A DNA stretch of 64,000 nt. Origin: Bremerella sp. TYQ1. Lineage in GTDB: Bacteria; Planctomycetota; Planctomycetia; Pirellulales; Pirellulaceae. Shown piece after piece: positions 25,746 to 34,800 of this stretch. The stretch's first letter is position 1; each line of letters begins with the position of its first letter. The stretch covers positions 1,178,001 through 1,242,000 of the forward strand of contig NZ_CP083740.1 of NCBI RefSeq assembly GCF_020150455.1. The letters run 5' to 3'. Made by a program: the position numbers and the translations under genes. Under the pieces are notes generated by a model that saw nothing but the letters and a program-made list of their open reading frames with translations, had not been told where the DNA came from and searched no databases.

Positions 25746-26981
25746 TTAGGAAAGCTGTAACGTCGCCAGAGGTCCAACCGACGTCGTCGATACTTTCCGA
25801 AGATCGTATTTCTCAAGAAGCTTGCCAATGTCCGCCAAGGAAACCTTTTGGTAAGACTCGACGGTATCCTTCACGCTACGAAACGACTTGCGCTGAGTCC
25901 AGCCAGAGCCGATCGAAAACAGGCGACTAGACGGCCTTTCGCTGCGTAACACAACGTGCGAGCAAACTTTGTTTTTGGCCAGATCCAACTCACGCTGCGT
26001 AACGCCGCCGCTCATCAGTTTTTCGACTTCGTACGTGACGACATCTAAAACACGTTGGGCATCTTGAGGCGCACAGCAAACGTAGTTCATCATGACGCCG
26101 CAACCTTGGAATTCGTACGATTCCATCGCGGCGAATTCAGCAAGGCCTGGATCGACTAGTTCCCAGAAGAAACGGCTCCCGACATCGTCTCCCATGATCG
26201 TGGCCAAAAGTCTGGCGGCATATCGATCTTCATCTTCCGAGCCAGGCGATTCCGCGAGCTGAATCACATACTGTTGTATGGAAGTCTCTTTGGTAATCGT
26301 TTGAAAATTTGAATTTCCAACCGGACGGGATGTATTCCGATTGACCGAGTACTTCTTCCAACTGCCGCACAGTTCGTTAGCTTGCTCGACTAACGCGTCA
26401 AAGTCGACGTTGCCTGATGCGACCAAAGTCATGTTGGTCGGACTGTAGCGTTGCTCGAAGTAGGACATCATCTGCTGTTGCGTCAGATTGCCTACTGAGT
26501 CCTGTGTGCCAAGCACGCTGTTACCCAGCGGATGCTCGCCGAACCAGGCCGCCATACTTTTCTCGTGACCGCCGTAGGGTGGCTGGTCATCGTATTTCAT
26601 AATTTCTTCGAGAATCACCTTCTTCTCGGTATCGAAGTCTTCCTGGCGCAACGTGGGACGCATGATGTCGGCCAGCAGATCGACGATTTGATGCTGCAAT
26701 TCCGGAAGAACTACCGCGTAATAGACGGTTTGCTCTTCGCTGGTAAATGCGTTTGACTGAGCGCCAAGTTCGTCGAGTTCTCGATTTACATCTTCGGCAG
26801 TTCGTCGCGACGTTCCTTTAAACACCATGTGCTCAAGGAAATGACTTACGCCAGCAACCTCAGGCGTTTCATCTCGTGAACCAGTCTTAACGAAGAATGC
26901 TGTCGCTAAAGAGTAAGCATTCAGATTCACCTCTGCGACAATGTCCAAGCCGTTATCAAGCGTCGCTTGACGAAATTCCAC
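25746..26981 (-). CDS. M16 family zinc peptidase, catalytic subunit
   Basis: 411 residues from the GTG at 26981, chosen because GGAGG stands six bases upstream; a longer ATG start would bury that site. The inverted zinc motif HxxEH is intact (H47-F-L-E50-H51), and the downstream glutamate helix is present (EEQTVYYAVV). The C-terminal half is the usual inactive M16 repeat domain. It overlaps the 3' end of the preceding M16 gene by 26 bp, so the two are translated together and most likely form a heterodimer like PqqF-type or mitochondrial processing peptidases. Substrate unknown; a cytoplasmic location is likely as no signal peptide is seen. Confidence 0.94.
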   Translation of the reverse strand: MEFRQATLDNGLDIVAEVNLNAYSLATAFFVKTGSRDETPEVAGVSHFLEHMVFKGTSRRTAEDVNRELDELGAQSNAFTSEEQTVYYAVVLPELQHQIVDLLADIMRPTLRQEDFDTEKKVILEEIMKYDDQPPYGGHEKSMAAWFGEHPLGNSVLGTQDSVGNLTQQQMMSYFEQRYSPTNMTLVASGNVDFDALVEQANELCGSWKKYSVNRNTSRPVGNSNFQTITKETSIQQYVIQLAESPGSEDEDRYAARLLATIMGDDVGSRFFWELVDPGLAEFAAMESYEFQGCGVMMNYVCCAPQDAQRVLDVVTYEVEKLMSGGVTQRELDLAKNKVCSHVVLRSERPSSRLFSIGSGWTQRKSFRSVKDTVESYQKVSLADIGKLLEKYDLRKVSTTSVGPLATLQLS

Positions 26982-28245
26982 TTGGAACCTCCAATCTCTT
27001 TGCACCGATGGTCGTGACCCGAAAATTCTTGGGTGGGTTGTTGCTCAAGTAAGCATTGATCGTTTCGACACTGATCCCATCGAGAATGGCTTCCAACTCA
27101 CTCATCGTGCGGATCCTTCCCAGGTGATACCAGTCTGCCGCCAAGGAAGATGCCCGCGAAGAGCTCGATTCCTGCTGCATGATGATGCCACTTTTGAAGC
27201 GGGCCTTTAACCGGTTCAATTCGTCTTGGCGAACTCCCTTAGGAAGCTCGTTGAATTGCTCCAGCATGACGTCGAGCGTTTCCTGAGCCCGCTCTGTGCT
27301 AGTTCCTGCGTAGGCCAGAATTGCCCCCTGCTTACGCAGCGAGTTGCAAGCAGCATAAACGGTGTAACATAAGCCACGCTTCTCGCGAACTTCGCTAAAC
27401 AATCGCGAACTCATCCCGTCGCTCATGATTCCAATCGCCGCTCGTGCCTGATAAAAGTCTGGATGCGAAACTGGAACTCCGGGAAAACCAAGCCCGACGT
27501 GTGTTTGGCTCGACTCAAACGGAACGTGGACATACTCAGGCAGCGACTTTCCTTGGTAGCTTATCTGTCCAGGAGAAGACTCCCAGTCGCCAAACAGTTT
27601 CTGAATTTCGTCGCGTAGCGTTTCCCAATGAAAATTGCCGGCGACTGAGATTATAGTTTCGTCTGGACGCACCCAATTCGAGAAATACTCTTTGGCGATC
27701 TCTTGCGTCAACGATTCGACCGTGGCGAGAGTGCCAGTCGGATGCCATCCCCAAGGATCAGGATACATCTGTCGACGCAAAGAAAGCATCGCCTGCTGGT
27801 GCAAGTCATCTTCCAAGGCTCTCAATTCCTGGAAGCAGACCTGCTTTGCGTCCTCAAATTCATCTCGCAAAAAATGAGGGCGTTGAACCAAGTCTGCATA
27901 GATCTTCAGCGTAGGTTGCAGGTTATCGGCTAACAGTGCCCCGCCAAAAGTCAGATGACTTGAGGAAACTCCACCGCCGCGGGCCACCCCTAAGTTATCG
28001 AGCGACTCTACGAATTGCCTACTATCGAGATCGCCACATCCACGCTGAACCCAATCGCACAGCAAATTGGCAACGCCGCGATTGGATTCTTCTTCTCGCT
28101 GCACACCGGCCGGGATCGCAATAGAAAACGCTGCTGACTGCACCCAAGGCATGTACTCTGCCAGTAGGGTCAATCCGTTGTCAAAGCTTTCGGAATAGAT
28201 AGTAGAACGCACGTTCTCGCCGTCGCTTCCCGCTGTCGCAAACAA
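26956..28245 (-). CDS. M16 family protein, non-catalytic subunit
   Basis: 429 residues with the M16 fold (ESFDNGLTLLAEYMP, AFSIAIPAGVQREEE, GLCYTVYAACNSL), but the zinc motif is gone: where HFLEH is expected the sequence reads NLLCD. The C-terminal part keeps the glycine-rich and EKRGLCY-type sequences typical of the partner subunit that binds substrate. The start at 28245 is a TTG with a weak ribosome site; a GTG about 13 codons in is possible. Translation-coupled to the catalytic subunit gene downstream. Confidence 0.92.
   Translation of the reverse strand: MFATAGSDGENVRSTIYSESFDNGLTLLAEYMPWVQSAAFSIAIPAGVQREEESNRGVANLLCDWVQRGCGDLDSRQFVESLDNLGVARGGGVSSSHLTFGGALLADNLQPTLKIYADLVQRPHFLRDEFEDAKQVCFQELRALEDDLHQQAMLSLRRQMYPDPWGWHPTGTLATVESLTQEIAKEYFSNWVRPDETIISVAGNFHWETLRDEIQKLFGDWESSPGQISYQGKSLPEYVHVPFESSQTHVGLGFPGVPVSHPDFYQARAAIGIMSDGMSSRLFSEVREKRGLCYTVYAACNSLRKQGAILAYAGTSTERAQETLDVMLEQFNELPKGVRQDELNRLKARFKSGIIMQQESSSSRASSLAADWYHLGRIRTMSELEAILDGISVETINAYLSNNPPKNFRVTTIGAKRLEVPSGISSSDA
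26988..26992 (-). promoter_or_regulatory. Strong ribosome binding site fixing the M16 peptidase start
   Basis: GGAGG on the minus strand, six bases before the GTG at 26981. It lies inside the 3' end of the upstream M16 gene and decides the start of the catalytic subunit. Confidence 0.6.
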
Positions 28246-28321
28246 GTCCGTTGATGAATCGAAAAAGCCAATCCCCGATTAAAACGACCGAATCAGCCGA
28301 CTACAAGCCCTAGTCAGCTTA

Positions 28322-28981
28322 CTAGGTTCGCGTCGTCATCTGTACGGTTCCCATTTCCACTGCTTTGTAAACGGTGGAAACGATACGGAAACCGAGTCGC
28401 TCGTACAACCGGATGGCGCCGATATTTTGGGAGGTCACTTCCAGAGAAGCTCGAGACAGATCGCTTTCGCAGAATCCTTTCAACGCTCGCAATAAAAGTA
28501 TTGCTCCAATACCCATTCCACGGAATCCAGGGATGACCCCCAGGTTTTGAATGGAACCATTTCCTTCCCGGTCACGGACACCTTGCACGGTCGCAATGGG
28601 CCGCCATTCGGTCTGTTCCAACTCGGAATGCTCGATCAGCCAAGTCGCCGCCGGCAGAAAACCATCCCGCATCGAGATCTCCCGCATCAGTCGAAAGCAC
28701 CCCTCCGAATCCCCCAAACAGGGAAACACATTGGCGTCGACCTCGAAACGGAAACTCTGAAATTTTACCTCGGCGTGGCGTTTAAGGATTTCAGCATTCC
28801 AAGGCTGAAATCGAAATTTGGCCGGAAGAGGTGGTTCCTCAGGCAGGTTTTCCAGATCGATTTCCATCCGAAATCGTTTGAAGTAGGTCAGCGCCACCGG
28901 CCATCTTTCTTCAAGAAGACGCATACGAGAAGTTAAGATCTTCTTATATCGTATCCATTTTGCCCCAAGAAAGCGACGCAC
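28322..28981 (-). CDS. GNAT family N-acetyltransferase
   Basis: 219 residues if translated from the GTG at 28981; an internal ATG at 28924 would give 200. The acetyl-CoA binding motif A is clear (LGVIPGFRGMGIGAILLLRAL), and motif B follows (EVTSQNIGAIRLYERLGFRIV). An N-terminal part of about 100 residues precedes the GNAT core and includes a basic helix (YFKRFRMEIDL). Acyl acceptor unknown. It lies 18 bp after the QueD/PTPS gene and 76 bp before the M16 pair, all on the minus strand. Confidence 0.9.
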   Translation of the reverse strand: MRRFLGAKWIRYKKILTSRMRLLEERWPVALTYFKRFRMEIDLENLPEEPPLPAKFRFQPWNAEILKRHAEVKFQSFRFEVDANVFPCLGDSEGCFRLMREISMRDGFLPAATWLIEHSELEQTEWRPIATVQGVRDREGNGSIQNLGVIPGFRGMGIGAILLLRALKGFCESDLSRASLEVTSQNIGAIRLYERLGFRIVSTVYKAVEMGTVQMTTRT

Positions 28982-28999
28982 ATTTGAAACTCGCTGCCG

Positions 29000-29479
29000 T
29001 CAGCTTTGCGCCACGTCGATTGGCTGTTGGGCAGAAAATACCTGCATCTGTTTATCTCGCTTCCAGTCTTCCCGATCATAGGAAATGACCGAAGTGTCGG
29101 TCTCTTGAACGTCCAATCGAACCAAATCGAAGCCGAAATCGGTTATTTCAGTAAAGAGGTGATAGGCCAGATTCTCGACGGAAGTCGGACCATGAAACAC
29201 CTTCAACTTAAAGTCTTCTCCGTGAGCTTCCATGTGCTGCCGCAGGGTGTCGTACAACGGATCACTAGCGTTGATCAGCATCCCGTGATCGTACTGGTCC
29301 TTGATTAACGGCGTAATCTTTTCGTCGAACTCCGAGAACAGAGTGGAGTACGAACCGGTCCTTTGAACTTCAAAGTGGCATACAATTCCGTAGCGGTGCC
29401 CGTGCAGGTTACGGCATTTGTCCTGCAGTTCTTCATTTCGGTGGGCAGCATAAAACTTGTATTCTTTGCGAATAATCAT
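29000..29479 (-). CDS. 6-pyruvoyl-tetrahydropterin synthase / QueD family protein
   Basis: 159 residues. The zinc ligands H13 (FYAAHR), H26 and H28 (LHGHRYG) and the catalytic-type C22 (DKCRNLHGH) are all present, and PTSVENLAYHLF matches the second conserved block. Such proteins act in queuosine synthesis (6-carboxy-tetrahydropterin synthase) or pterin metabolism; without queC/queE/queF nearby the choice is open. A little longer than usual (120-140 residues). First gene of the minus-strand run that ends with ndk. Confidence 0.9.
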   Translation of the reverse strand: MIIRKEYKFYAAHRNEELQDKCRNLHGHRYGIVCHFEVQRTGSYSTLFSEFDEKITPLIKDQYDHGMLINASDPLYDTLRQHMEAHGEDFKLKVFHGPTSVENLAYHLFTEITDFGFDLVRLDVQETDTSVISYDREDWKRDKQMQVFSAQQPIDVAQS

Positions 29480-30247
29480 CGCGAACTCCGCAAGCGGCTT
29501 ATCATTTCGTTAGTTCTGAATTGTCGCCATTAGACGTTAGAAACACAAGCGACTCGAGCGCCGCGACAAACAAAGCACCTTGGAGCTACCGTTATCAATC
29601 TTGAGAATTAACAACGTTTCAATACGTCTCCACCGTTGTCGCCTAAAGCTCTTGCCACCAAAACCGCTTAGCTAATCTCAAGTCTCGATCGTATTGAGAA
29701 TCAGCTACGGGTCAGCACGATAGTGTATTGAGGTCCAGCGACATTGGCGCCCATCAATCCGACTGTCGCGGCACTGACGTTCATGATTAAGCGGAAGCCT
29801 GTGAACATTCTCGCTAGTCGCAAAGCTCACAGAACGTGGCCCTTGCAAATCGGGTTACCCTCCCCCCGCCAGCAGCCAATTTGACCATAAAAGTATCGTC
29901 ATTCGATCTGCTTCAACTCTTGGGAATCCAAAGTAGCATCGTGTTTAGCAGTCACTGGAATTGGCCGATTCTTAGCTGCCGGCAGTTCCATAAGATCTAG
30001 CGAATGCCTGGTTTCTAAATAGGGCAGGAATTCGTGTTAATTTGGATCGACAATGCTTGCTAGGCGATTTGAGTAAGCATAAACTGCACCTACGATTTCC
30101 GGGGGGACTTCAAGCTACCGAGAGCACTGTTTTGAATTGTGATCTCGTGGAATGGAATTTTGTGCAATGGCAGCTTTGCTCATGCGAACTTGCGTTGCAC
30201 CTTGGATGCAGGGAAGCGTCACCGAATGATTAAACGGATGACCTTTC
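29480..30247 (+). other. 768-bp intergenic region before the polyketide operon
   Basis: Divergent region between the QueD-like gene and the thioester reductase gene. No convincing gene: a 63-codon frame at 30042-30233 has no protein-like character. An imperfect 13-bp inverted repeat lies at 29669-29707. A weak promoter candidate is TTGCTA at 30057-30062 and TAAACT at 30080-30085 (17 bp apart). The length is unusual for this window and suits a promoter and leader for the ten-gene operon. Confidence 0.5.
29669..29707. repeat. Imperfect inverted repeat upstream of the polyketide operon
   Basis: TAGCTAATCTCAA (29669-29681) and TTGAGAATCAGCTA (29694-29707) pair over 12 positions with one mismatch and one bulge around a 12-base loop. 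No U-run follows on either strand. It could be an operator or an RNA hairpin; function unknown. Confidence 0.4.
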
Positions 30248-31696
30248 ATGTACTACCATCTTCTTACTGGGGCAACAGGACTTCTGGGACAGTATCTCTT
30301 ATACGATGCTGTCGAACAGGATCTGCCATTGGCCGTTTTGGCCAGACCAAACCGCTTTGCCTCGGCATGGCAGCGGATTGACGATGCTTTGGTTCGTTGG
30401 GAAAAGTTACTCGGGAGGAGCCTCCCACGCCCTGTCGTCCTCGAAGGTGATATTGGTCATCCCAACTTGGGCTTGGGTGATGAACAATTAAGTTGGGTGC
30501 GGGACCACTGTCACTCTGTTATTCATAACGCGGCAAGTCTGAGTTTCATCGCCGAGTCGGATCAAGATGAGCCATATCGCACCAATGTCGATGGGACCAG
30601 ACATCTGATCGATTTCTGTCGCACCACGGGAATTCGTCAGTTTCACCATGTCTCAACAGCCTACATCTGTGGGTTACGTAAAGATCGAATTCTGGAAACA
30701 GAAACTAACGTAGGCCAGCAACTAGGTAACGACTACGAACGCAGTAAGCTGCAAGCCGAGCAGATGGTGGCAGCTTCCTCTGATTTCGATCGAGTCACGG
30801 TCTATCGCCCAGGCATTATTATCGGGGATTCTCGGACCGGGTTTACGAGTACCTATCACGGATTCTATGTACCGCTGAAAGTCGCGACGGCTATTGCGCC
30901 TCCAGAAGACGTGACGGAAACCATCGATGCGGCTGAGTTGCTTCAGTTTTTTGGAATGACATTGAGTGACCGCAAGAATTTCGTGCCGGTCGATTGGGTC
31001 TCGAAGAGCATGATGCACATCATCGCTCGACCTCAGTGGCACGGACGGTGTTACCACCTCACGCCAAGTCGAGCGACAACGCTTAGCGACATGCTCGCTG
31101 TGATGAAGGATTACCTGAAACCGAAAAAGCAGGCCAGCGCCGCAGCAGAGCCTTCGATTGAACATCTGGTATCTTCGCTCGAAAGCCAGATGCAGACCTA
31201 TAAAGCCTATTGGCGCGACGACCCCGAATTTGATCGAACACATACCCTTGAAGCTTGCCATTCGATTCCATGTCCTGAAGTAGATCAAGCAATGCTACGA
31301 AGAATGTGTGAGTTCGCCGTTAAGCATGGTTTCGGCTGGCCAAAGCCTCCAATGAACCTGACTAAAAACAGGATAGATACCTATTTCGCCTCCGCGAAAA
31401 CTTTTCCAGGCCATTCCTCCCCAGTTGAAGTCGTCAACTTGAACGTTTCTGGCTGTGGCGGCGGGCAATGGCACATAGAACTCAACGATGAGAATCTTGT
31501 TCAATGGGGCGAGGGATTTAGTACACAGGCCAGCGGCGAAGTTTATCTAAATAGTCACACATTGACGCTGATGGCCAATCAATCGATCAGTACCGAGTCA
31601 GCCATTCGCGATGGAAAAGTAATTGCCAAAGGTGGTGCCAATGGTGCGATGATTGAGAGGCTCACCCAACATTTAAAGTCCCCAATTTCCCAATAA
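30248..31696 (+). CDS. Thioester reductase-like SDR fused to an SCP2-like domain
   Basis: 482 residues. Residues 1-~360 are an extended SDR of the thioester reductase/HetM (NAD_binding_4) type: TGATGLLGQYL nucleotide-binding turn, VIHNAASLSF, and catalytic Y163-x3-K167 (YERSK). Such enzymes release ACP- or CoA-bound acyl chains as aldehyde or alcohol. Residues about 395-480 look like an SCP2 sterol-carrier fold (QWHIELNDENLVQW, then TLTLMANQ and DGKVIAKGGANG), which binds lipid. No carrier or adenylation domain is present, so it must act in trans on the chain from the synthase. First gene of the operon, 111 bp before the KS-ACP gene. The SCP2 assignment is less certain than the reductase. Confidence 0.88.
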   Translation: MYYHLLTGATGLLGQYLLYDAVEQDLPLAVLARPNRFASAWQRIDDALVRWEKLLGRSLPRPVVLEGDIGHPNLGLGDEQLSWVRDHCHSVIHNAASLSFIAESDQDEPYRTNVDGTRHLIDFCRTTGIRQFHHVSTAYICGLRKDRILETETNVGQQLGNDYERSKLQAEQMVAASSDFDRVTVYRPGIIIGDSRTGFTSTYHGFYVPLKVATAIAPPEDVTETIDAAELLQFFGMTLSDRKNFVPVDWVSKSMMHIIARPQWHGRCYHLTPSRATTLSDMLAVMKDYLKPKKQASAAAEPSIEHLVSSLESQMQTYKAYWRDDPEFDRTHTLEACHSIPCPEVDQAMLRRMCEFAVKHGFGWPKPPMNLTKNRIDTYFASAKTFPGHSSPVEVVNLNVSGCGGGQWHIELNDENLVQWGEGFSTQASGEVYLNSHTLTLMANQSISTESAIRDGKVIAKGGANGAMIERLTQHLKSPISQ

Positions 31697-31807
31697 CACG
31701 AACGGTGAATTCGCATTCAGTTCCAAGTGCCGCAATCGCTGCACCCTGATATTGAAACCAAGATGCTTCGCTTCGCGCAGCGTCCCTAAGATCGTCAAGA
31801 CTTACCA

Positions 31808-34800
31808 ATGGACCGACTCTCCAATTCCAGTCCGATTGCTATCGTAGGTATGGCATGTCGCCTGCCGGGCGCTAATACGCTTGATGACTTTTGGCGATTG
31901 ATACGCGATGGAATTTCGACAGAGCAGCAGTTGCCCCCAGACCGATTCGATTACGAACTTTACTATGATCCCAAGCGAGGCGTTCGCAATCGGTCGTATT
32001 CGCGAATCGGTTGTCTCGTTGATTATGACTACCACAGTAGCGCATTCGACTTGTTACCAGACAGCGTGCGGAACTGCCCTGAAATTGCCTATCGAACTCT
32101 CTGCGAAGTTGCAGCGGAAGCTTTCATTAATGCCGATATACCGTGGCATAACCGAACAACTAACGGTGGCGTCTTTATCGGTCATACGCGAAACAGTGGA
32201 CTCGCTGGTGATCTTTCATACGGAACGTATATTCGCCAGATCGCACCTATTCTTCGCCGCAGCAAGCATTTTCAAGATTTAGGTCGCGTTGGCGAGGAGA
32301 TCATCGACCAAATCGTCGACGAAGTTCGCCAAGATATGCCTCATCGTGATCCGCATGGAGGCCCAGCAATCGGAGCAGCAATTGCGGCTGGAATGTTGAA
32401 TCATACGTTCGGATTAAACGGCCCCTATATGGCGTTCAATTCGGCTTGTGCGTCGTCTCTACATGCTCTCGCCCAGGGAGTTCGGGCACTTCAGTCAGGC
32501 AGAATCGACCTAGCATTAGTCGGCGGGGCTTCCTTTGCCCATCACGATACGTTCGTGATGTTTTCGCAAGCCCACTCTTTGTCAGCAGAGGGCTCACGTC
32601 CATTCGATGCTAAGGCGGATGGGCTTGTGGTAGGGGAAGGATACGCCACAGTCATTCTTAAGCGGCTTGATGAAGCAATCGTAGATGGCAATCGAATTCA
32701 TGCCGTTATCCGATCCATCGGAATTTCCTCAGATGGTAAGGGTAAAAGTCTTTGGGCGCCGCGACATGAAGGACAAATAGAGGCAATCCGTCGCGCTTAT
32801 CAGTCCATCTCGCCTGAATCGGTTCAGTACATCGAAGCTCACGCAACATCAACACAAGTTGGAGATGCTACGGAACTCCGCGCTCTGCACGAAGCGATGA
32901 GCCTCTCCAAGGGTAAACGCATTCCGATCGGTAGCGTAAAAGCCAATATCGGTCATACATTGGAAACCGCTGGAATCAGTGGATTGCTCAAATCGATTCT
33001 ATGTATTGAGCATCAAGAGATTCCTTCAGCGACGAATCTTGAGACTCTCAATCCCTCGATTCCCTGGAATGAAATTCCATTTCACGTCCCTCGACAATCT
33101 AGTCCATGGCAACGGCCCGAAGATTCTCCCCGTCGTGCCGCTGTCAATGCGTTTGGCATTGGGGGACTCAATGCTCATATTGTTATCGACGAATATGCTG
33201 CGGAATCATCTAAATCGTTTCGCCAACTCCAACCTTCGCGTGATCAGTCGGCAGCCAGTTCCAGCGATGAAGCCATTGCGGTTGTTGGCCGAGGGAGCGT
33301 TGTTGCAGGAGCTTTAAGTGTTTCCGAACTGATGGACTTGATCCAATCTGGCAAAGACCCGAAGCAACCCCTTACTGCTAAGCATCTGAATGTTGACGAC
33401 TATCTGATACCAGGCCAAATCGGCGTTCACCAAGTTCATACGACCCTTGCAGGAGAAGTAGTTGGACATGAATACGATTGGCGTAAGCACCGTATTCCTC
33501 CCAAACAAATTGCGAGTGCCAGTCCACTTCAATTTATGATCCTGGACGCGGTCGAAGAAGCGTTCGCAGATGCGGGATTGGAACCGAAGGAAATCGATCG
33601 CCGCAAAATTGGCGTGATGGTAGGCAACACGTTCGGTGGAGAATTTTCCAACAAGCTGTTGATGGGCCTCCGAATTCCTGATTTCCAGCGTCGCTTACAA
33701 AATCACCTGAATCAACTGGGTGTGCAAGAGTCAGTAGCAGAAAACATCTCTCAGGAATATGCGGACGAATTGCTCAAGGAGATGCCCGCATTGCTGGATG
33801 AAACGGGGAGTTTTACTAGCAGTAGTTTGGCATCTCGTATCACCAAGTCGTTCGATTTGATGGGAGGAGGTGTCGCCGTAGACTCCGATGCAACGTCATC
33901 CTCGTCCGCATTGATGTGCTGTGCCGATCAGTTGCTCGCCGGCGACTGTGACATGATGGTTTGCGTCGGCGCTCAGGAAGATCTCAGCATCACGAGGTTT
34001 GAAGGCATGGGCATGGCAGGCATGTTGTCCCAGGGTTCAGCCGTCTCACCATTTGACAAAGCTTGTGATGGAGGTCTTCCAGGGGAAGGCTGTGGCGTAC
34101 TGCTTTTAATGCGACTCTCCGATGCACGGGCCAAGGGCATGCCGATCCACGGGATCATCCAAGGTATTGGCGTAGCAACGGCACCGAATTTGCGTGATGC
34201 ATCTGCGTTAGCCTCCCGAAGAGCGCTGAAAGCTACTTCGTTGTCCCAAGCCCCGGTAACCTCCACGGATGTGGCTCGAATTGAAACAACAACTCTTGGC
34301 GTGCCTACGTCAACGCGTGAGGAACTGGCTGGCATTGCTGAAGTTTATAGCAGTTCACACCGACCGTATCCGTTATTACTTGACTGCATAAGTTCTCAGG
34401 TCGGTCATACCGGCAGCGCAGTCGGGGCCGTCTCGACCGTCAAAGCAACTATTGAGCTCAACTCACTGAAATTGAGCCAAACGTTCAAACTGCAACAACC
34501 ATCCACCGATGTAATTACCCATCGCTTTGCTGTCCTGCAACAACCACAAGATTTTCATCCAGCTAACCCTCAGGGAAGGCTTGTGACCGCTGTCCACAAC
34601 ACTGGCTATGCCGACTCGGCGTATCACATCCTAATAGAACGAGGATCGACGGTGGCCTATCGTTTTCAACCTACTCAAGACCTTGCACCGAGCAACATGG
34701 AATCAGAAACTCAGAACTTCGATGGAATCCCACACTTTGACGCCACGATGGTACGGAAGAATAAGATGCGGCAAAAGGCACAAGCCTCCGCGACTCCATC

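Noticed and set aside
26956..28245. Second M16 gene as a pseudogene because it lacks HxxEH
   Set aside because: Full length, uninterrupted, and coupled to a catalytic partner, as in known M16 heterodimers.
28547..28936. 129-codon plus-strand frame opposite the GNAT gene
   Set aside because: Shadow of the GNAT coding sequence; no protein-like features.
29480..29600. preQ1 riboswitch upstream of the QueD-like gene
   Set aside because: No match to the short preQ1 aptamer sequence or its A-rich tail was visible.
30042..30233. 63-codon frame upstream of the thioester reductase
   Set aside because: No ribosome site, Cys-rich random-looking sequence and no fit to known families.
30722..31288. 188-codon minus-strand frame inside the thioester reductase gene
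   Set aside because: Antisense shadow of a strong coding frame.
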